Shown in pieces: positions 27,924 to 35,305 of a stretch of 64,000 nucleotides of DNA (the first letter of the stretch is position 1; every line of letters starts with the position of its first letter). The translations under genes and the position numbers were made by a program. The notes under the pieces are model-generated. The model made no database searches. It saw only the letters and a list, made by a program, of their open reading frames with translations, and had not been told where the DNA came from. This stretch comes from Pelagibacter sp052048135 (GTDB lineage: Bacteria; Pseudomonadota; Alphaproteobacteria; Pelagibacterales; Pelagibacteraceae), in the NCBI RefSeq assembly GCF_052048135.1, contig NZ_JBNAIM010000002.1, positions 1-64,000 on the forward strand. Direction: 5' to 3'.

Positions 27924-28334
27924 ATGTTATTTAAAAAAAAAGATAAAAATGATAATAAAGATTTAGCCAAGGTTGCGGCATTATTGATACATGCTGCAAA
28001 GATAGATGAAAATTTTGAAAATGAAGAAAAAAATATAATTAATCAAGCTCTTTTAAAATTAGGTGCTAAAAATCAAGATATAGAAGATATTTTCCGACAA
28101 GGAAAAAAATTAGAAGAAAATGCCAATCAAATATTAGATTTCACTAAAGAAGTAAAAAATATGGAGGAAAAAAAGAAAGTAGAAATTATAGAAACCTTAT
28201 GGAAGATAATTTATTCTAATAAAGATGCCGATATATACGAAACAAGTTTAATGAGAAGACTTGCTGGATTATTGTATATTGACAACAAAATTATGGGCGA
28301 TATCAAAGAGAAAATTAAAAAAGAAAATCAATAA
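27924..28334 (+). CDS. TerB-like helical protein
   Basis: The 136-residue protein has the TerB pattern: a KVAALLIHAAKIDENFENEE helix with acidic residues, a central KKVEIIETLWKIIYSNKDADIYE helix and a final RRLAGLLYIDNKIM helix. These acidic pairs bind metal in TerB proteins from tellurite-resistance operons. Stand-alone TerB proteins are common in alphaproteobacteria with unknown roles, and no other ter gene is here, so tellurite resistance should not be inferred. It starts 6 bp after the helicase and overlaps fdxA by 1 bp (TAATG). Confidence 0.8.
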   Translation: MLFKKKDKNDNKDLAKVAALLIHAAKIDENFENEEKNIINQALLKLGAKNQDIEDIFRQGKKLEENANQILDFTKEVKNMEEKKKVEIIETLWKIIYSNKDADIYETSLMRRLAGLLYIDNKIMGDIKEKIKKENQ

Positions 28335-28660
28335 TGACCTACATAGTTAATGAAAATTGTATTAAGTGTAAACTAATGGATTGTGTTGAAGTATGTCCTG
28401 TCGATTGCTTTTATGAAGGAAAAAATATGCTTGTAATTAAACCGGATGAGTGTATAGATTGTGGCGTTTGTGAACCAGAATGTCCTGTGGATGCCATTAA
28501 AGCAGATACGGAACCTGGGAGCGAAAAATGGTTAGATATCAATAAACAATATTCTGAGCTCTGGCCTAATATAACAGAAAAAAAAGATCCACCTTCGGAT
28601 CATGAAAAATATAAAGATGAGCAAGATAAGTTTAAAAAATATTTTAAAGAAAACATTTAA
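28334..28660 (+). CDS. fdxA: 7Fe-type (3Fe-4S/4Fe-4S) ferredoxin FdxA
   Basis: The 108-residue protein has the two cluster motifs of Azotobacter-type ferredoxin I: CIKCKLMDCVEVCPVDCF at the N-terminus, where the spacing supports a 3Fe-4S site, and CIDCGVCEPECPVDAI. The family tail follows, with EKWLDINKQYSELWP. It is a low-potential electron carrier in the cytoplasm whose partner is not known. It is placed between TerB and CarD; the fdxA-carD linkage is common in alphaproteobacteria. The last 59 bases are also the start of carD in another frame. Confidence 0.95.
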   Translation: MTYIVNENCIKCKLMDCVEVCPVDCFYEGKNMLVIKPDECIDCGVCEPECPVDAIKADTEPGSEKWLDINKQYSELWPNITEKKDPPSDHEKYKDEQDKFKKYFKENI

Positions 28661-29462
28661 GAAAAAAAAATCAACAAAAATTAAAAAAAAAGTAACCTCA
28701 AAAAAAGTTACAAAAACTAAAAAAACATCGAAGATCATCAAAAATATTAAGATAAAAAAAAATTCAAAAAAAAAAAATAACACTACTATTGAAAAACCAG
28801 CAGAAATAAAATCTGAAAATCTAAGAATTTCTAAAAATACAGAAACAAAACCAGAAATTAAAAAAGTAAAAAAACAAGAAACTGAAAAACGAGAATATAA
28901 AATCAAAGATTACGTGGTTTATCCAAAACATGGTGTTGGACAAATAACTGAATTTAAAAAAATTAATATTGGTGGAATTGATGTAGAGGCCTATGTAATA
29001 AAATTTGAAAAAGATAAAGCAAATGGAATGGTTCCTGTAAATAAACAATCACATCTTAGAGCTCTTGCATCTATAAACCAGGTGAACAAGTGTATTTCAA
29101 TACTTAAAAGTAAACCTAAAATAAAAAGATCTATGTGGAGTAGAAGAGCACAAGAATATGAGACAAAAATTTCATCTGGAAAGATATATGAGCTTGCTGA
29201 AGTTGTAAGAGATCTTAATAAAGGAGATGATTTAATGGTTGATCAATCATATAGTGAAAGACAACTTTTTGAAAAGGCATATGAGAGAATTTTAACAGAA
29301 TTTCAAATTATTTTAAATTTGTCACTCGAAGATACACAAAAAAAATTAGATAAAGCTTTAAAAAGAAACTTGGCTTCTCAACCTCAAGCAGCAATTACTC
29401 CTGAGAAACAAACTCCCGGAGAGTTGCCAGAGGAAGAAAACATGTCTGAAAATGAACTTTAA
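28602..29462 (+). CDS. carD: CarD/CdnL-family RNA polymerase-binding regulator with lysine-rich N-terminal tail
   Basis: The 286-residue protein has a lysine-dominated N-terminal tail (about 1-96) followed by a complete CarD domain. That domain has a Tudor-like RNAP-interacting part, YKIKDYVVYPKHGVGQI, and an alpha-helical DNA-binding part with MWSRRAQEYETKISSG and LAEVVRDL. It stabilises RNAP-promoter open complexes, notably at rRNA promoters. Usual CarD proteins are 160-190 residues. The start could be 28602 or the ATG at 28617; both lie inside fdxA, and no ATG occurs between there and the CarD domain, so the tail must be translated unless an unusual start is used. A bidirectional terminator follows. 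Confidence 0.9.
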   Translation: MKNIKMSKISLKNILKKTFKKKKSTKIKKKVTSKKVTKTKKTSKIIKNIKIKKNSKKKNNTTIEKPAEIKSENLRISKNTETKPEIKKVKKQETEKREYKIKDYVVYPKHGVGQITEFKKINIGGIDVEAYVIKFEKDKANGMVPVNKQSHLRALASINQVNKCISILKSKPKIKRSMWSRRAQEYETKISSGKIYELAEVVRDLNKGDDLMVDQSYSERQLFEKAYERILTEFQIILNLSLEDTQKKLDKALKRNLASQPQAAITPEKQTPGELPEEENMSENEL

Positions 29463-29472
29463 AGATATAAAA

Positions 29473-29514
29473 AAAAACGCCTCCCACACGTAAATCGTTA
29501 TGAGAAGCGTTTTT
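29473..29514. terminator. Bidirectional intrinsic terminator between carD and the 25-residue basic gene
   Basis: AAAAACGC at 29473-29480 pairs with GCGTTTTT at 29507-29514, and CTC with GAG extends the stem after a 2-nt bulge. The plus strand ends in five T and the minus strand in nine T. It would therefore stop carD transcripts and, more strongly, the convergent transcript of the small basic gene. Confidence 0.75.
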
Positions 29515-29533
29515 ATTAAAGAATACTAAGTTA

Positions 29534-29611
29534 CTATCTTCTTCTTCTTTTTTTAGCTTTTTTCTTAGCTTTTTTCTTAGCCTTCTTTGCTTTTTTTCTT
29601 CTTTTAGCCAT
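29534..29611 (-). CDS. 25-residue Lys/Arg/Ala peptide, unknown function
   Basis: A 25-codon frame starts with ATG at 29611 behind AAAGGGAGCTAAAG, one of the best Shine-Dalgarno sites in the window, and ends with TAG. It starts MAKRRKKAKKAKKK and ends KKRRRR: 13 Lys, 6 Arg, 5 Ala and Met. The alanines at 8, 11, 15 and 19 have i+3/i+4 spacing, so as a helix the peptide would have one Ala face. It has its own promoter (29661-29689) and a terminator immediately downstream. Similar size and charge are known for tiny ribosomal proteins such as eukaryotic eL41, and for nucleic-acid-packaging tails; this is analogy only. It may bind RNA or DNA. Confidence 0.7.
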   Translation of the reverse strand: MAKRRKKAKKAKKKAKKKAKKRRRR

Positions 29612-29633
29612 CTTTAGCTCCCTTTAAGTTAAA

Positions 29634-29650
29634 CGAATCAAATTGATTCG
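29634..29650. promoter_or_regulatory. 17-bp palindrome at the start point of the basic-peptide gene, possible operator
   Basis: CGAATCAA and TTGATTCG form a perfect 8-bp inverted repeat around one central base. It lies just downstream of the predicted transcription start (about 29653) and upstream of the Shine-Dalgarno. It could be a repressor operator or, in RNA, a small 5' hairpin. No regulator is assigned. Confidence 0.4.
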
Positions 29651-29660
29651 CTGTTACTTA

Positions 29661-29689
29661 TTTTTATTTTTTTATACACGTTATGTCAA
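29661..29689 (-). promoter_or_regulatory. Sigma70-like promoter of the 25-residue basic gene
   Basis: On the minus strand TTGACA (29689-29684) is followed after exactly 17 bp by TAAAAA (29666-29661). This predicts a start near 29653 and a leader of about 42 nt with a palindrome and a strong Shine-Dalgarno. The remaining 118 bp up to the acyl-CoA synthetase stop is AT-rich with no visible feature. Confidence 0.55.
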
Positions 29690-29807
29690 TTCTTTAATTA
29701 AAGTTAAAATTTTCAAATTTTTTTTTTATATAAAAATAATTTTTTTTTATTTTAATAGTTAAAAAAGTTAATGTTTATGCGCTTTATAATCAAATATTTT
29801 TATTTAA

Positions 29808-31508
29808 TTAATAAAGTTTTTCTAAATCTTCTTTGTATCTTTCTAAAATTTTTTTTCTTTTTAACTTTAATGTTGGCGTTAACATTCCATTTTCAATTGT
29901 AAATTCTTCTTTAATTAATTTAAATTTTTTAACTTTTTCAACTAAAGATAAATTTTTATTTAAATTTTCTAAATAAAATTCAATTTCTTTTCTATTTTCT
30001 TCACTTTCACTTACGATTAAAGCAACTAGATAAGTTTTTTTGTCACCGTATACAAAACTTTGCTTAATTTTTTCGTTTAAGCATAATAAATTCTCAACTT
30101 TAGATGGTGAAATGTTATCACCTCCTAAATTTACAATTATTTCTTTTTTCCTATCTGTTATTTTTAAATTTCCTTCTTTGGTAAATTCACCTATATCGCC
30201 TGTATGAAGCCAACCATTTTTTAAAACTTCATCTGTTTCTTTTTTCATATTCCAATAACCAAGCATAACATTCTCTCCCTTGACTAAAATTTCTCCATCG
30301 TTAGCAATTTTTACTTGGTTAGTTTTAAATGGTGGACCAACAGTCTCAATTTTTATTTTTCCAGGGATATTGCAGCTTACTACTGGGGAAGTTTCTGTTA
30401 ATCCATAACCTTGTAAAGTTGGTAAACCTATGGAATTTAAGAATTCACCAATTTTTTGATCCAATGCGCCTCCGCCAGAAACAAAAGCTTTTAATTTACC
30501 TCCAAATTGATTTTTAATCTTTCTTCTGACCAATATTTCACAAAAAAAATCAATAATTTTTTCATTCAAATTAAGTCTCTTTTTATTCAAATTTTTTGTT
30601 CCAAGAAAAATAGTATTTTCTATCAATTTTTTTTTAAATCCTTTTTGTTTTGAAAAATTTAGAGAAATTTTACTATATAAATTTTGATAAAATCTTGGAA
30701 CAGCTGTCATAATAGTAGGCTTAGCTATAATCATATTGGGTAACAGTTTTTCTAAACTTTCTGCATAAAAAATTTTTGCACCAAGAGAGATTTGTACATA
30801 TTGAACTGTATGTTCATATGAATGAGACAACGGTAGCCAAGTTAAAAAAACTGGATCATCTTTTTTAACAAGTGAAAATAAAATTTCTTGTGCACCTTCA
30901 CAATTTGATAAAATACCACCATGGCTTAACATAACACCTTTAGGATTACCAGTTGTTCCAGATGTATAAATAATACATGCAAGATCTTTTCTTCTAATAT
31001 CTTTGTTGTAATCCTTAGATAAATTAATTGATTGATTTTGATTATAATTTTCTAAAATATTTTGGATATTTTCAATTTTATTATTCAATTTTTCAAATGA
31101 TATAACTTTAACTTCACTTGAAACAAATTTTTCAATTTTTTTAAATTGAATATTGTTTGAAACAATACATATCTTTGGTTTGCAATTATTAATTATGTAT
31201 TCATAATCTTTTTCTGAATATGTTGTAAACAAAGGTACTGTTACACCTCCTGAATTCATAATAGCCAGATCCCCTATCAACCATTCAGGTCTATTTTCAG
31301 ATAACAAAACACATCTATCTCCTGAAGACAAATTTTTACTTAAGTAATCAGATAAAATTAAAATATTTTCTTTAACTTGCTCCCAAGTTAAAAAATTTTT
31401 TTGATTATTTTTTAATGATTTTAGAAATGGCCTATCAGAAACAGAACTTAATTCTTCATATTTTTTAAAAAAAAATTCGACTAAACTATTTATTCTATTT
31501 AATTCCAT
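29808..31508 (-). CDS. Long-chain acyl-CoA synthetase (AMP-forming)
   Basis: The 566-residue ANL-superfamily enzyme shows the AMP-binding P-loop IIYTSGTTGNPKGVMLSH near residue 180, QGYGLTETSPVVSCN near 368, GWLHTGDIGEF near 427 and a C-terminal lysine in TLKLKRKKI. It activates fatty acids to acyl-AMP and then acyl-CoA in the cytoplasm. The pattern is of the FadD15/long-chain type found in eukaryotes and many bacteria. The gene is followed on its left by the basic-peptide gene and preceded by tRNA-Leu on the same strand. No membrane segment is obvious. Confidence 0.9.
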   Translation of the reverse strand: MELNRINSLVEFFFKKYEELSSVSDRPFLKSLKNNQKNFLTWEQVKENILILSDYLSKNLSSGDRCVLLSENRPEWLIGDLAIMNSGGVTVPLFTTYSEKDYEYIINNCKPKICIVSNNIQFKKIEKFVSSEVKVISFEKLNNKIENIQNILENYNQNQSINLSKDYNKDIRRKDLACIIYTSGTTGNPKGVMLSHGGILSNCEGAQEILFSLVKKDDPVFLTWLPLSHSYEHTVQYVQISLGAKIFYAESLEKLLPNMIIAKPTIMTAVPRFYQNLYSKISLNFSKQKGFKKKLIENTIFLGTKNLNKKRLNLNEKIIDFFCEILVRRKIKNQFGGKLKAFVSGGGALDQKIGEFLNSIGLPTLQGYGLTETSPVVSCNIPGKIKIETVGPPFKTNQVKIANDGEILVKGENVMLGYWNMKKETDEVLKNGWLHTGDIGEFTKEGNLKITDRKKEIIVNLGGDNISPSKVENLLCLNEKIKQSFVYGDKKTYLVALIVSESEENRKEIEFYLENLNKNLSLVEKVKKFKLIKEEFTIENGMLTPTLKLKRKKILERYKEDLEKLY

Positions 31509-31512
31509 AATT

Positions 31513-31597
31513 TGGTGGGCGAAGAGAGAATCGAACTCTCACTTCTTGCGAAACACGATTTTGAGTCGTGCGCGTCTACCAGTTCCGCCATTCGCCC
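31513..31597 (-). tRNA. tRNA-Leu (anticodon CAA)
   Basis: The 85-nt minus-strand sequence folds as a class II tRNA. The acceptor stem GGGCGAA pairs with TTCGCCC, and the anticodon stem CACGA/TCGTG encloses CTCAAAA, giving anticodon CAA (reads UUG). It has a long variable arm around TTTCGCAAGAAG and a T arm GAGAG-TTCGATT-CTCTC. The discriminator A and CCA are encoded. It lies 4 bp before the acyl-CoA synthetase start. Confidence 0.96.
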
Positions 31598-31656
31598 TTA
31601 ATTGTTCTATATTTTATTAAATAGTATAAGAACTAAAATTATATTAAAACCAAAAA

Positions 31657-32262
31657 ATGTTTAATACTATCTATAAAAAATGTTTGTATTTAGCAGCGCA
31701 TAAAAGTTCAAAATACTACTTAGCTTTAGTTTCTTTTATCGAAAGTTCATTTTTTCCTATTCCACCCGATGTAATGGTAATACCAATGGTAATCTCAAAA
31801 AAAAATGATTTCATAAAAATCTTTTTTATTGCAACAATATTTTCTGTTTTGGGTGGTATATTAGGTTATTTTATTGGAGCATTCTTTTTTGAACTTGGCG
31901 CTCAAATAATGAGTTTTTATGGTTATGAAAATAAATTAAGTATTATTAAAGATAATCTAGTCAATAGTGAGGGTTTTTATGCTTGGCTTGGAATTCTTTT
32001 TTTAGCAGGGTTTACCCCTCTACCATACAAAGTCTTTACAATAGCGAGCGGTTTAATTGGATTTAATATTCTAATTTTTATTTTAATTAGCCTAATTTCA
32101 AGAGGACTACGTTTTTTCATTGTGTCTTATCTTTCGTATAAGTTTGGAGATATTTTTACAAAATTTATGGATAATCACGGGTCTAAATGGTTTACAGCCA
32201 TAGGTATATTAATTGTTATATTTGCAATAATAATCTATTTGATATTTAAACATTATGTATAA
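31657..32262 (+). CDS. YqaA-type DedA/VTT-domain membrane protein
   Basis: The 201-residue protein has five or six hydrophobic segments and the DedA-like motifs: FIESSFFPIPPDVMVIPM near residue 28, a re-entrant loop with conserved Glu and Pro, and LAGFTPLPYKVFTIASGL near 115. DedA/VTT proteins are proton-dependent flippases or scramblases, with roles proposed for phosphatidylethanolamine or undecaprenyl phosphate. The substrate of the YqaA branch is not established. It overlaps dsbB by 8 bp, suggesting a DedA-dsbB-coq7 operon. Confidence 0.85.
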   Translation: MFNTIYKKCLYLAAHKSSKYYLALVSFIESSFFPIPPDVMVIPMVISKKNDFIKIFFIATIFSVLGGILGYFIGAFFFELGAQIMSFYGYENKLSIIKDNLVNSEGFYAWLGILFLAGFTPLPYKVFTIASGLIGFNILIFILISLISRGLRFFIVSYLSYKFGDIFTKFMDNHGSKWFTAIGILIVIFAIIIYLIFKHYV

Positions 32263-32743
32263 TTTTAAAATAATAACCTATTTAAAAATAATATTTTTAA
32301 TTAGTTTTATCTCAATTCTTGTTGCATATTTCATCGAATATATTCTTGGTTATCAGCCTTGTAATCTGTGTCTCATAGAGCGGATTCCATATGGATTAGC
32401 TTTAATTTTAATAATTTTTAATTATGTTTTTAGTAAAAATAAGTATTTTTTTATTGTACTGCTAATTTTAACATTTTTATTTTCTTTTATTATATCATTT
32501 TATCATCTTGGTATAGAACAAGGTTTTTTTGAAGAATCAGCAGTTTGTGGATTAAAAAATTCATCTGAAATTATATCTAAAGAGGAATTATTAAAACAAT
32601 TGCAAGTTAAAAATGTAAGTTGTAAAGATGTGACATTTAGAATTTTTGGGTTTTCACTCACTACAATTAATATAATAATTAGTTTATTTATAATATTTAT
32701 ATTAAGTAAAATATTTATTAACTATGAAAAATTCAAAAAATAG
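32255..32743 (+). CDS. dsbB: Disulfide bond formation protein DsbB
   Basis: The 162-residue protein has four hydrophobic helices and both DsbB cysteine pairs. Cys36-x2-Cys39 is in YQPCNLCLIERIPYG, and Cys98 and Cys123 are in the second periplasmic loop. DsbB reoxidises DsbA and passes electrons to ubiquinone. The dsbA partner is not in this window. It is followed, with a 20-bp overlap, by the ubiquinone-biosynthesis gene coq7. All catalytic cysteines are present. Confidence 0.92.
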   Translation: MYNFKIITYLKIIFLISFISILVAYFIEYILGYQPCNLCLIERIPYGLALILIIFNYVFSKNKYFFIVLLILTFLFSFIISFYHLGIEQGFFEESAVCGLKNSSEIISKEELLKQLQVKNVSCKDVTFRIFGFSLTTINIIISLFIIFILSKIFINYEKFKK

Positions 32744-33254
32744 AACTGAAGAATTTATAAGAGTTGATCACGCTGGAGAGAGGGGTGCTGTTAAAATTTA
32801 TGAAGGTCAATTGCTAGCCCTAAATACCTTGGTTAAAAATGAGAGTTTAAAGAAAACAATTGAAGAAATGAAAGTTCATGAGAAAGAACATTGTGATTTT
32901 TTTGAAAAAGAAATTAAAAGAAGAAAAATAAAACCAACAAAATTTTTACCTTTATGGGATTTATTAGGTGTTAGTTTGGGTTTTGGCTCAACCCTTCTTG
33001 GAAAAAAAGCAGCAATGTTATGTACTGCATCTGTGGAAGAAGTTATTGATAAACATTATCAAAATCAGATTAACCAACTAGGATCTGAAGAAAAAGCTCT
33101 TAAAAAAAAAATAATCAAATTTAGACAAGATGAATTACATCACAAAGACATAGCCTATGAAAAAGGTGCTACTAAAAAAGGTATTTATTCAATTATGGAT
33201 AAGATAATTAAAACTGGTTCAAAAATAGCAATTAATATTTCAGAAAAAATTTAA
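32724..33254 (+). CDS. coq7: Demethoxyubiquinone hydroxylase (Coq7)
   Basis: The 176-residue protein has the ferritin-like diiron pattern of Coq7: RVDHAGERGAVKIYEGQ at the N-terminus, EMKVHEKEHCDFF near residue 48, EEVIDKHY near 106 and FRQDELHHKD near 135. It catalyses the penultimate hydroxylation of ubiquinone synthesis at the inner membrane. It starts inside the last 20 bases of dsbB and ends 1 bp before the convergent HNH gene. It belongs to the same respiratory-quinone network as ubiE and ubiB in this window. Confidence 0.95.
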   Translation: MKNSKNRTEEFIRVDHAGERGAVKIYEGQLLALNTLVKNESLKKTIEEMKVHEKEHCDFFEKEIKRRKIKPTKFLPLWDLLGVSLGFGSTLLGKKAAMLCTASVEEVIDKHYQNQINQLGSEEKALKKKIIKFRQDELHHKDIAYEKGATKKGIYSIMDKIIKTGSKIAINISEKI

Positions 33255-33255
33255 T

Positions 33256-33825
33256 TTAAGACTCTAACTCTACATCCCAATATAAATAATCCATCCAACT
33301 TTTATGTAAATAATTTGGAGGAAAATTTTTACCATTACGATGAAGGTCTTCAGTTGATGGCTGGTAAGGATACTGATTTAATTTCATGCCTGAAGTCTTT
33401 AATAATTTTCCACCCTTTTTTACATTACAAGCAGAACAAGCTGTTACCACATTATCCCAATGCGTTTCCCCACCTTTTGATCTTGGTAATAAATGGTCAA
33501 AAGTTAATTCCTCACCACTTCCACAATATTGACAAGAAAATTTATCTCTTAAAAAAACATTAAACCTTGTAAAACTTGGTTTTGATTGTGGGACGATATA
33601 ATCCTTTAACGCAATAACACTTGGTAATTGCATATTAAATGATGGGCTTCTAACAACTCTATTATAATTACTAACTATAATTACTCTATCTAAAAAAACT
33701 GATTTTACTGTGTCTTGCCATGACCACAATGACAAAGGATAATAGCTTAAAGGTCTATAATCTGCATTTAAAACCAATGCTGGACATTTTTCTAATGACA
33801 TGTTTTGTTCAAAAGTACTATTCAT
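33256..33825 (-). CDS. HNH endonuclease-domain protein
   Basis: The 189-residue protein has an N-terminal domain with ALVLNADYRPLSYYPLSLWSWQ, and then a C-terminal HNH motif with zinc-type cysteines: FSCQYCGSGEELTFDHLLPRSKGG and TACSACNVKKGGK. This chromosomal HNH family is widespread and conserved in alphaproteobacteria as a stand-alone gene; its cellular role is unsettled and need not be mobile. It is tail-to-tail with coq7 (1 bp gap) and downstream of an esterase gene on the same strand. No toxin or restriction partner is near. Confidence 0.9.
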   Translation of the reverse strand: MNSTFEQNMSLEKCPALVLNADYRPLSYYPLSLWSWQDTVKSVFLDRVIIVSNYNRVVRSPSFNMQLPSVIALKDYIVPQSKPSFTRFNVFLRDKFSCQYCGSGEELTFDHLLPRSKGGETHWDNVVTACSACNVKKGGKLLKTSGMKLNQYPYQPSTEDLHRNGKNFPPNYLHKSWMDYLYWDVELES

Positions 33826-33856
33826 AATTTAAGTTTAGCTTAAATCAAAATTTATT

Positions 33857-34522
33857 TCAAGATTTAGGATTATTTAATTTTTTTAAAATATAATTTAGTG
33901 CGATACTCGATGCTTCAATAGGAATATGATGATCACAATTTTTTATAAGATGTGTCTCAATTTCTAAATTATTTCTAATAAAGAAATCTTTAGCTTCTAA
34001 CATAAAGTTAGGTGAGACAACTTGGTCTGAATCTCCATGAATCAACAGAATGTTAGTTGTAGTTTTTTTTCTTAATAGTAAATCGTTTTGATTAATTATT
34101 TTTCCTGAAAAACCTACAACACAATTAAAAGGTTCATCAGATATCAAACCTAAATTTATTGACATCATACAACCCTGACTAAAACCTGATAAACAAATTT
34201 TATCATTTTTTAAATTAAATTCTTTTTTAATCTCACCAATAAATTGATATAATTTTTTCTCTGCTTTTATTGATTGAGCTAAGATATATTTAGGATCATC
34301 TTTTGTTAAGTCAAACCATTGATAACCGCTTGGGTTTATAGAGCAAGGTTCAGGTCCATTGGGACAAATAAATAATGTATTTGGCAAGTGTCTTTTCCAA
34401 TTTAATGACAACATGCTTATGTCTTTTCCATCCCCTCCGTAACCATGAAGTAAAATAATAGCATTTTTAATGTCTTTATCTTTTTCTGGTTTAATCAAGG
34501 TCGTATCTAGGCAAAATGTCAT
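33857..34522 (-). CDS. Phospholipase/carboxylesterase-family hydrolase
   Basis: The 221-residue protein is an alpha/beta hydrolase of the YpfH/carboxylesterase type. It has LLHGYGGDGKD near residue 24, the nucleophile Ser115 in LSGFSQGCMM, a probable acid in HGDSDQVVSP and the catalytic His in CDHHIPIEA. It hydrolyses small carboxylic or acyl esters in the cytoplasm. It lies 31 bp before the HNH gene on the same strand and is divergent from the HIG1 gene with 49 bp between starts. The physiological substrate is unknown. Confidence 0.87.
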   Translation of the reverse strand: MTFCLDTTLIKPEKDKDIKNAIILLHGYGGDGKDISMLSLNWKRHLPNTLFICPNGPEPCSINPSGYQWFDLTKDDPKYILAQSIKAEKKLYQFIGEIKKEFNLKNDKICLSGFSQGCMMSINLGLISDEPFNCVVGFSGKIINQNDLLLRKKTTTNILLIHGDSDQVVSPNFMLEAKDFFIRNNLEIETHLIKNCDHHIPIEASSIALNYILKKLNNPKS

Positions 34523-34571
34523 ACTGGATAATTTATGTTTTTTTTATTTTAAAACATTCTACAATACATTT

Positions 34572-34775
34572 ATGATTTCAGGATTTGTAGTAAAAATATT
34601 ATCAATTGTTCTATTAGTTGCAGTGGGAATAGTTCTCATACTTGGTATTGGCACTTTATTTAAAGGTGGAGAGACAAGTAAAAAATATTCAAATAAATTA
34701 ATGCAGCTCAGAGTTTTGCTACAATTTATAGCTATATTAGCGTTAGTTGGCTTTGCTTACTTTTTTAAAAATTAA
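34572..34775 (+). CDS. HIG1-domain twin-transmembrane protein
   Basis: The 67-residue protein starts MISGFVVKILSIVLL, has two hydrophobic helices, and between them the basic loop GGETSKKYSNKLMQLRVLLQF, which carries the HIG1 family pattern (RxxxQ). HIG1 proteins in alphaproteobacteria and mitochondria associate with cytochrome oxidase or its supercomplexes. A longer frame begins at 34470 inside the divergent esterase gene, but the extra 34 residues do not match the family; the ATG at 34572 is chosen. Its stop shares the palindrome TTAA with the TlpA gene stop. Confidence 0.85.
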   Translation: MISGFVVKILSIVLLVAVGIVLILGIGTLFKGGETSKKYSNKLMQLRVLLQFIAILALVGFAYFFKN

Positions 34776-35281
34776 TTATAATCAGATAACCAATTGATAA
34801 AATTTTGGTTGTTAAAATCAATTGATCCTATAATCCTAGCAAATTCAAGTCCATCTTTGTTTATTAATATTGTTGTAGGCACACCTCTTAATTGAAAAGT
34901 TTTTGCCAAGGTTTTTGGATTATCAAAATATATCTTTAAATTCTTAATATCCAAATCTTCAAAAAATTTTGAAGCTTTTTTTAAATCATCCTTTCCAACA
35001 TTAATTGGAAATATTTTCAAATTATCTAAATTTTTGTCTGTTAGTAATTTATCTAGTGATGGCATCTCTTCTTTACATGGAGCACACCAGGTTGCCCAAA
35101 AATTCAATAAAATCAAATTTCCTTTTAAATCATCCAAATTAACTTGCTTATTTTGATCATTTAAAAAGCTCAAATTTTCATATTTTTTCAACTCTTTGTT
35201 AATTATAAGATTTTTTATATCATAAACTTCTTCTGCGTAAGAGTTGGCTATTAAAAAAATAAATATTATTAAAAATCTCAT
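34772..35281 (-). CDS. TlpA-like thiol-disulfide oxidoreductase, exported
   Basis: The 169-residue protein has a signal peptide (MRFLIIFIFLIANSYA, cleavage likely after Ala16) and a thioredoxin fold with Cys66-Ala-Pro-Cys69 in FWATWCAPCKEEMP. The cis-Pro is in RGVPTTI. TlpA-type proteins reduce periplasmic disulfides, for example during cytochrome c or cytochrome oxidase copper-centre assembly, which would fit the HIG1 neighbour. Its start codon is only 24 bp from that of argH on the opposite strand; linkage of a TlpA gene with argH-lptM-lysA is seen in other alphaproteobacteria. Confidence 0.9.
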   Translation of the reverse strand: MRFLIIFIFLIANSYAEEVYDIKNLIINKELKKYENLSFLNDQNKQVNLDDLKGNLILLNFWATWCAPCKEEMPSLDKLLTDKNLDNLKIFPINVGKDDLKKASKFFEDLDIKNLKIYFDNPKTLAKTFQLRGVPTTILINKDGLEFARIIGSIDFNNQNFINWLSDYN

Positions 35282-35305
35282 GTTAAATAGGTATACTTAA
35301 TTATC

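Noticed and set aside
27924..28334. Tellurite resistance determinant
   Set aside because: Only a lone TerB-like protein; no terC, terD or related genes nearby.
28532..29048. Phe-rich open frames on the minus strand opposite carD
   Set aside because: They mirror the polylysine tail (AAA codons read as TTT) and have no Shine-Dalgarno; shadows of carD.
33256..33825. HNH gene as a homing or mobile endonuclease
   Set aside because: It is a conserved stand-alone chromosomal family with no intron, intein, repeats or phage neighbours here.
34470..34571. Longer start for the HIG1 protein
   Set aside because: The extension overlaps the divergent esterase gene and has no family match; the ATG at 34572 fits.
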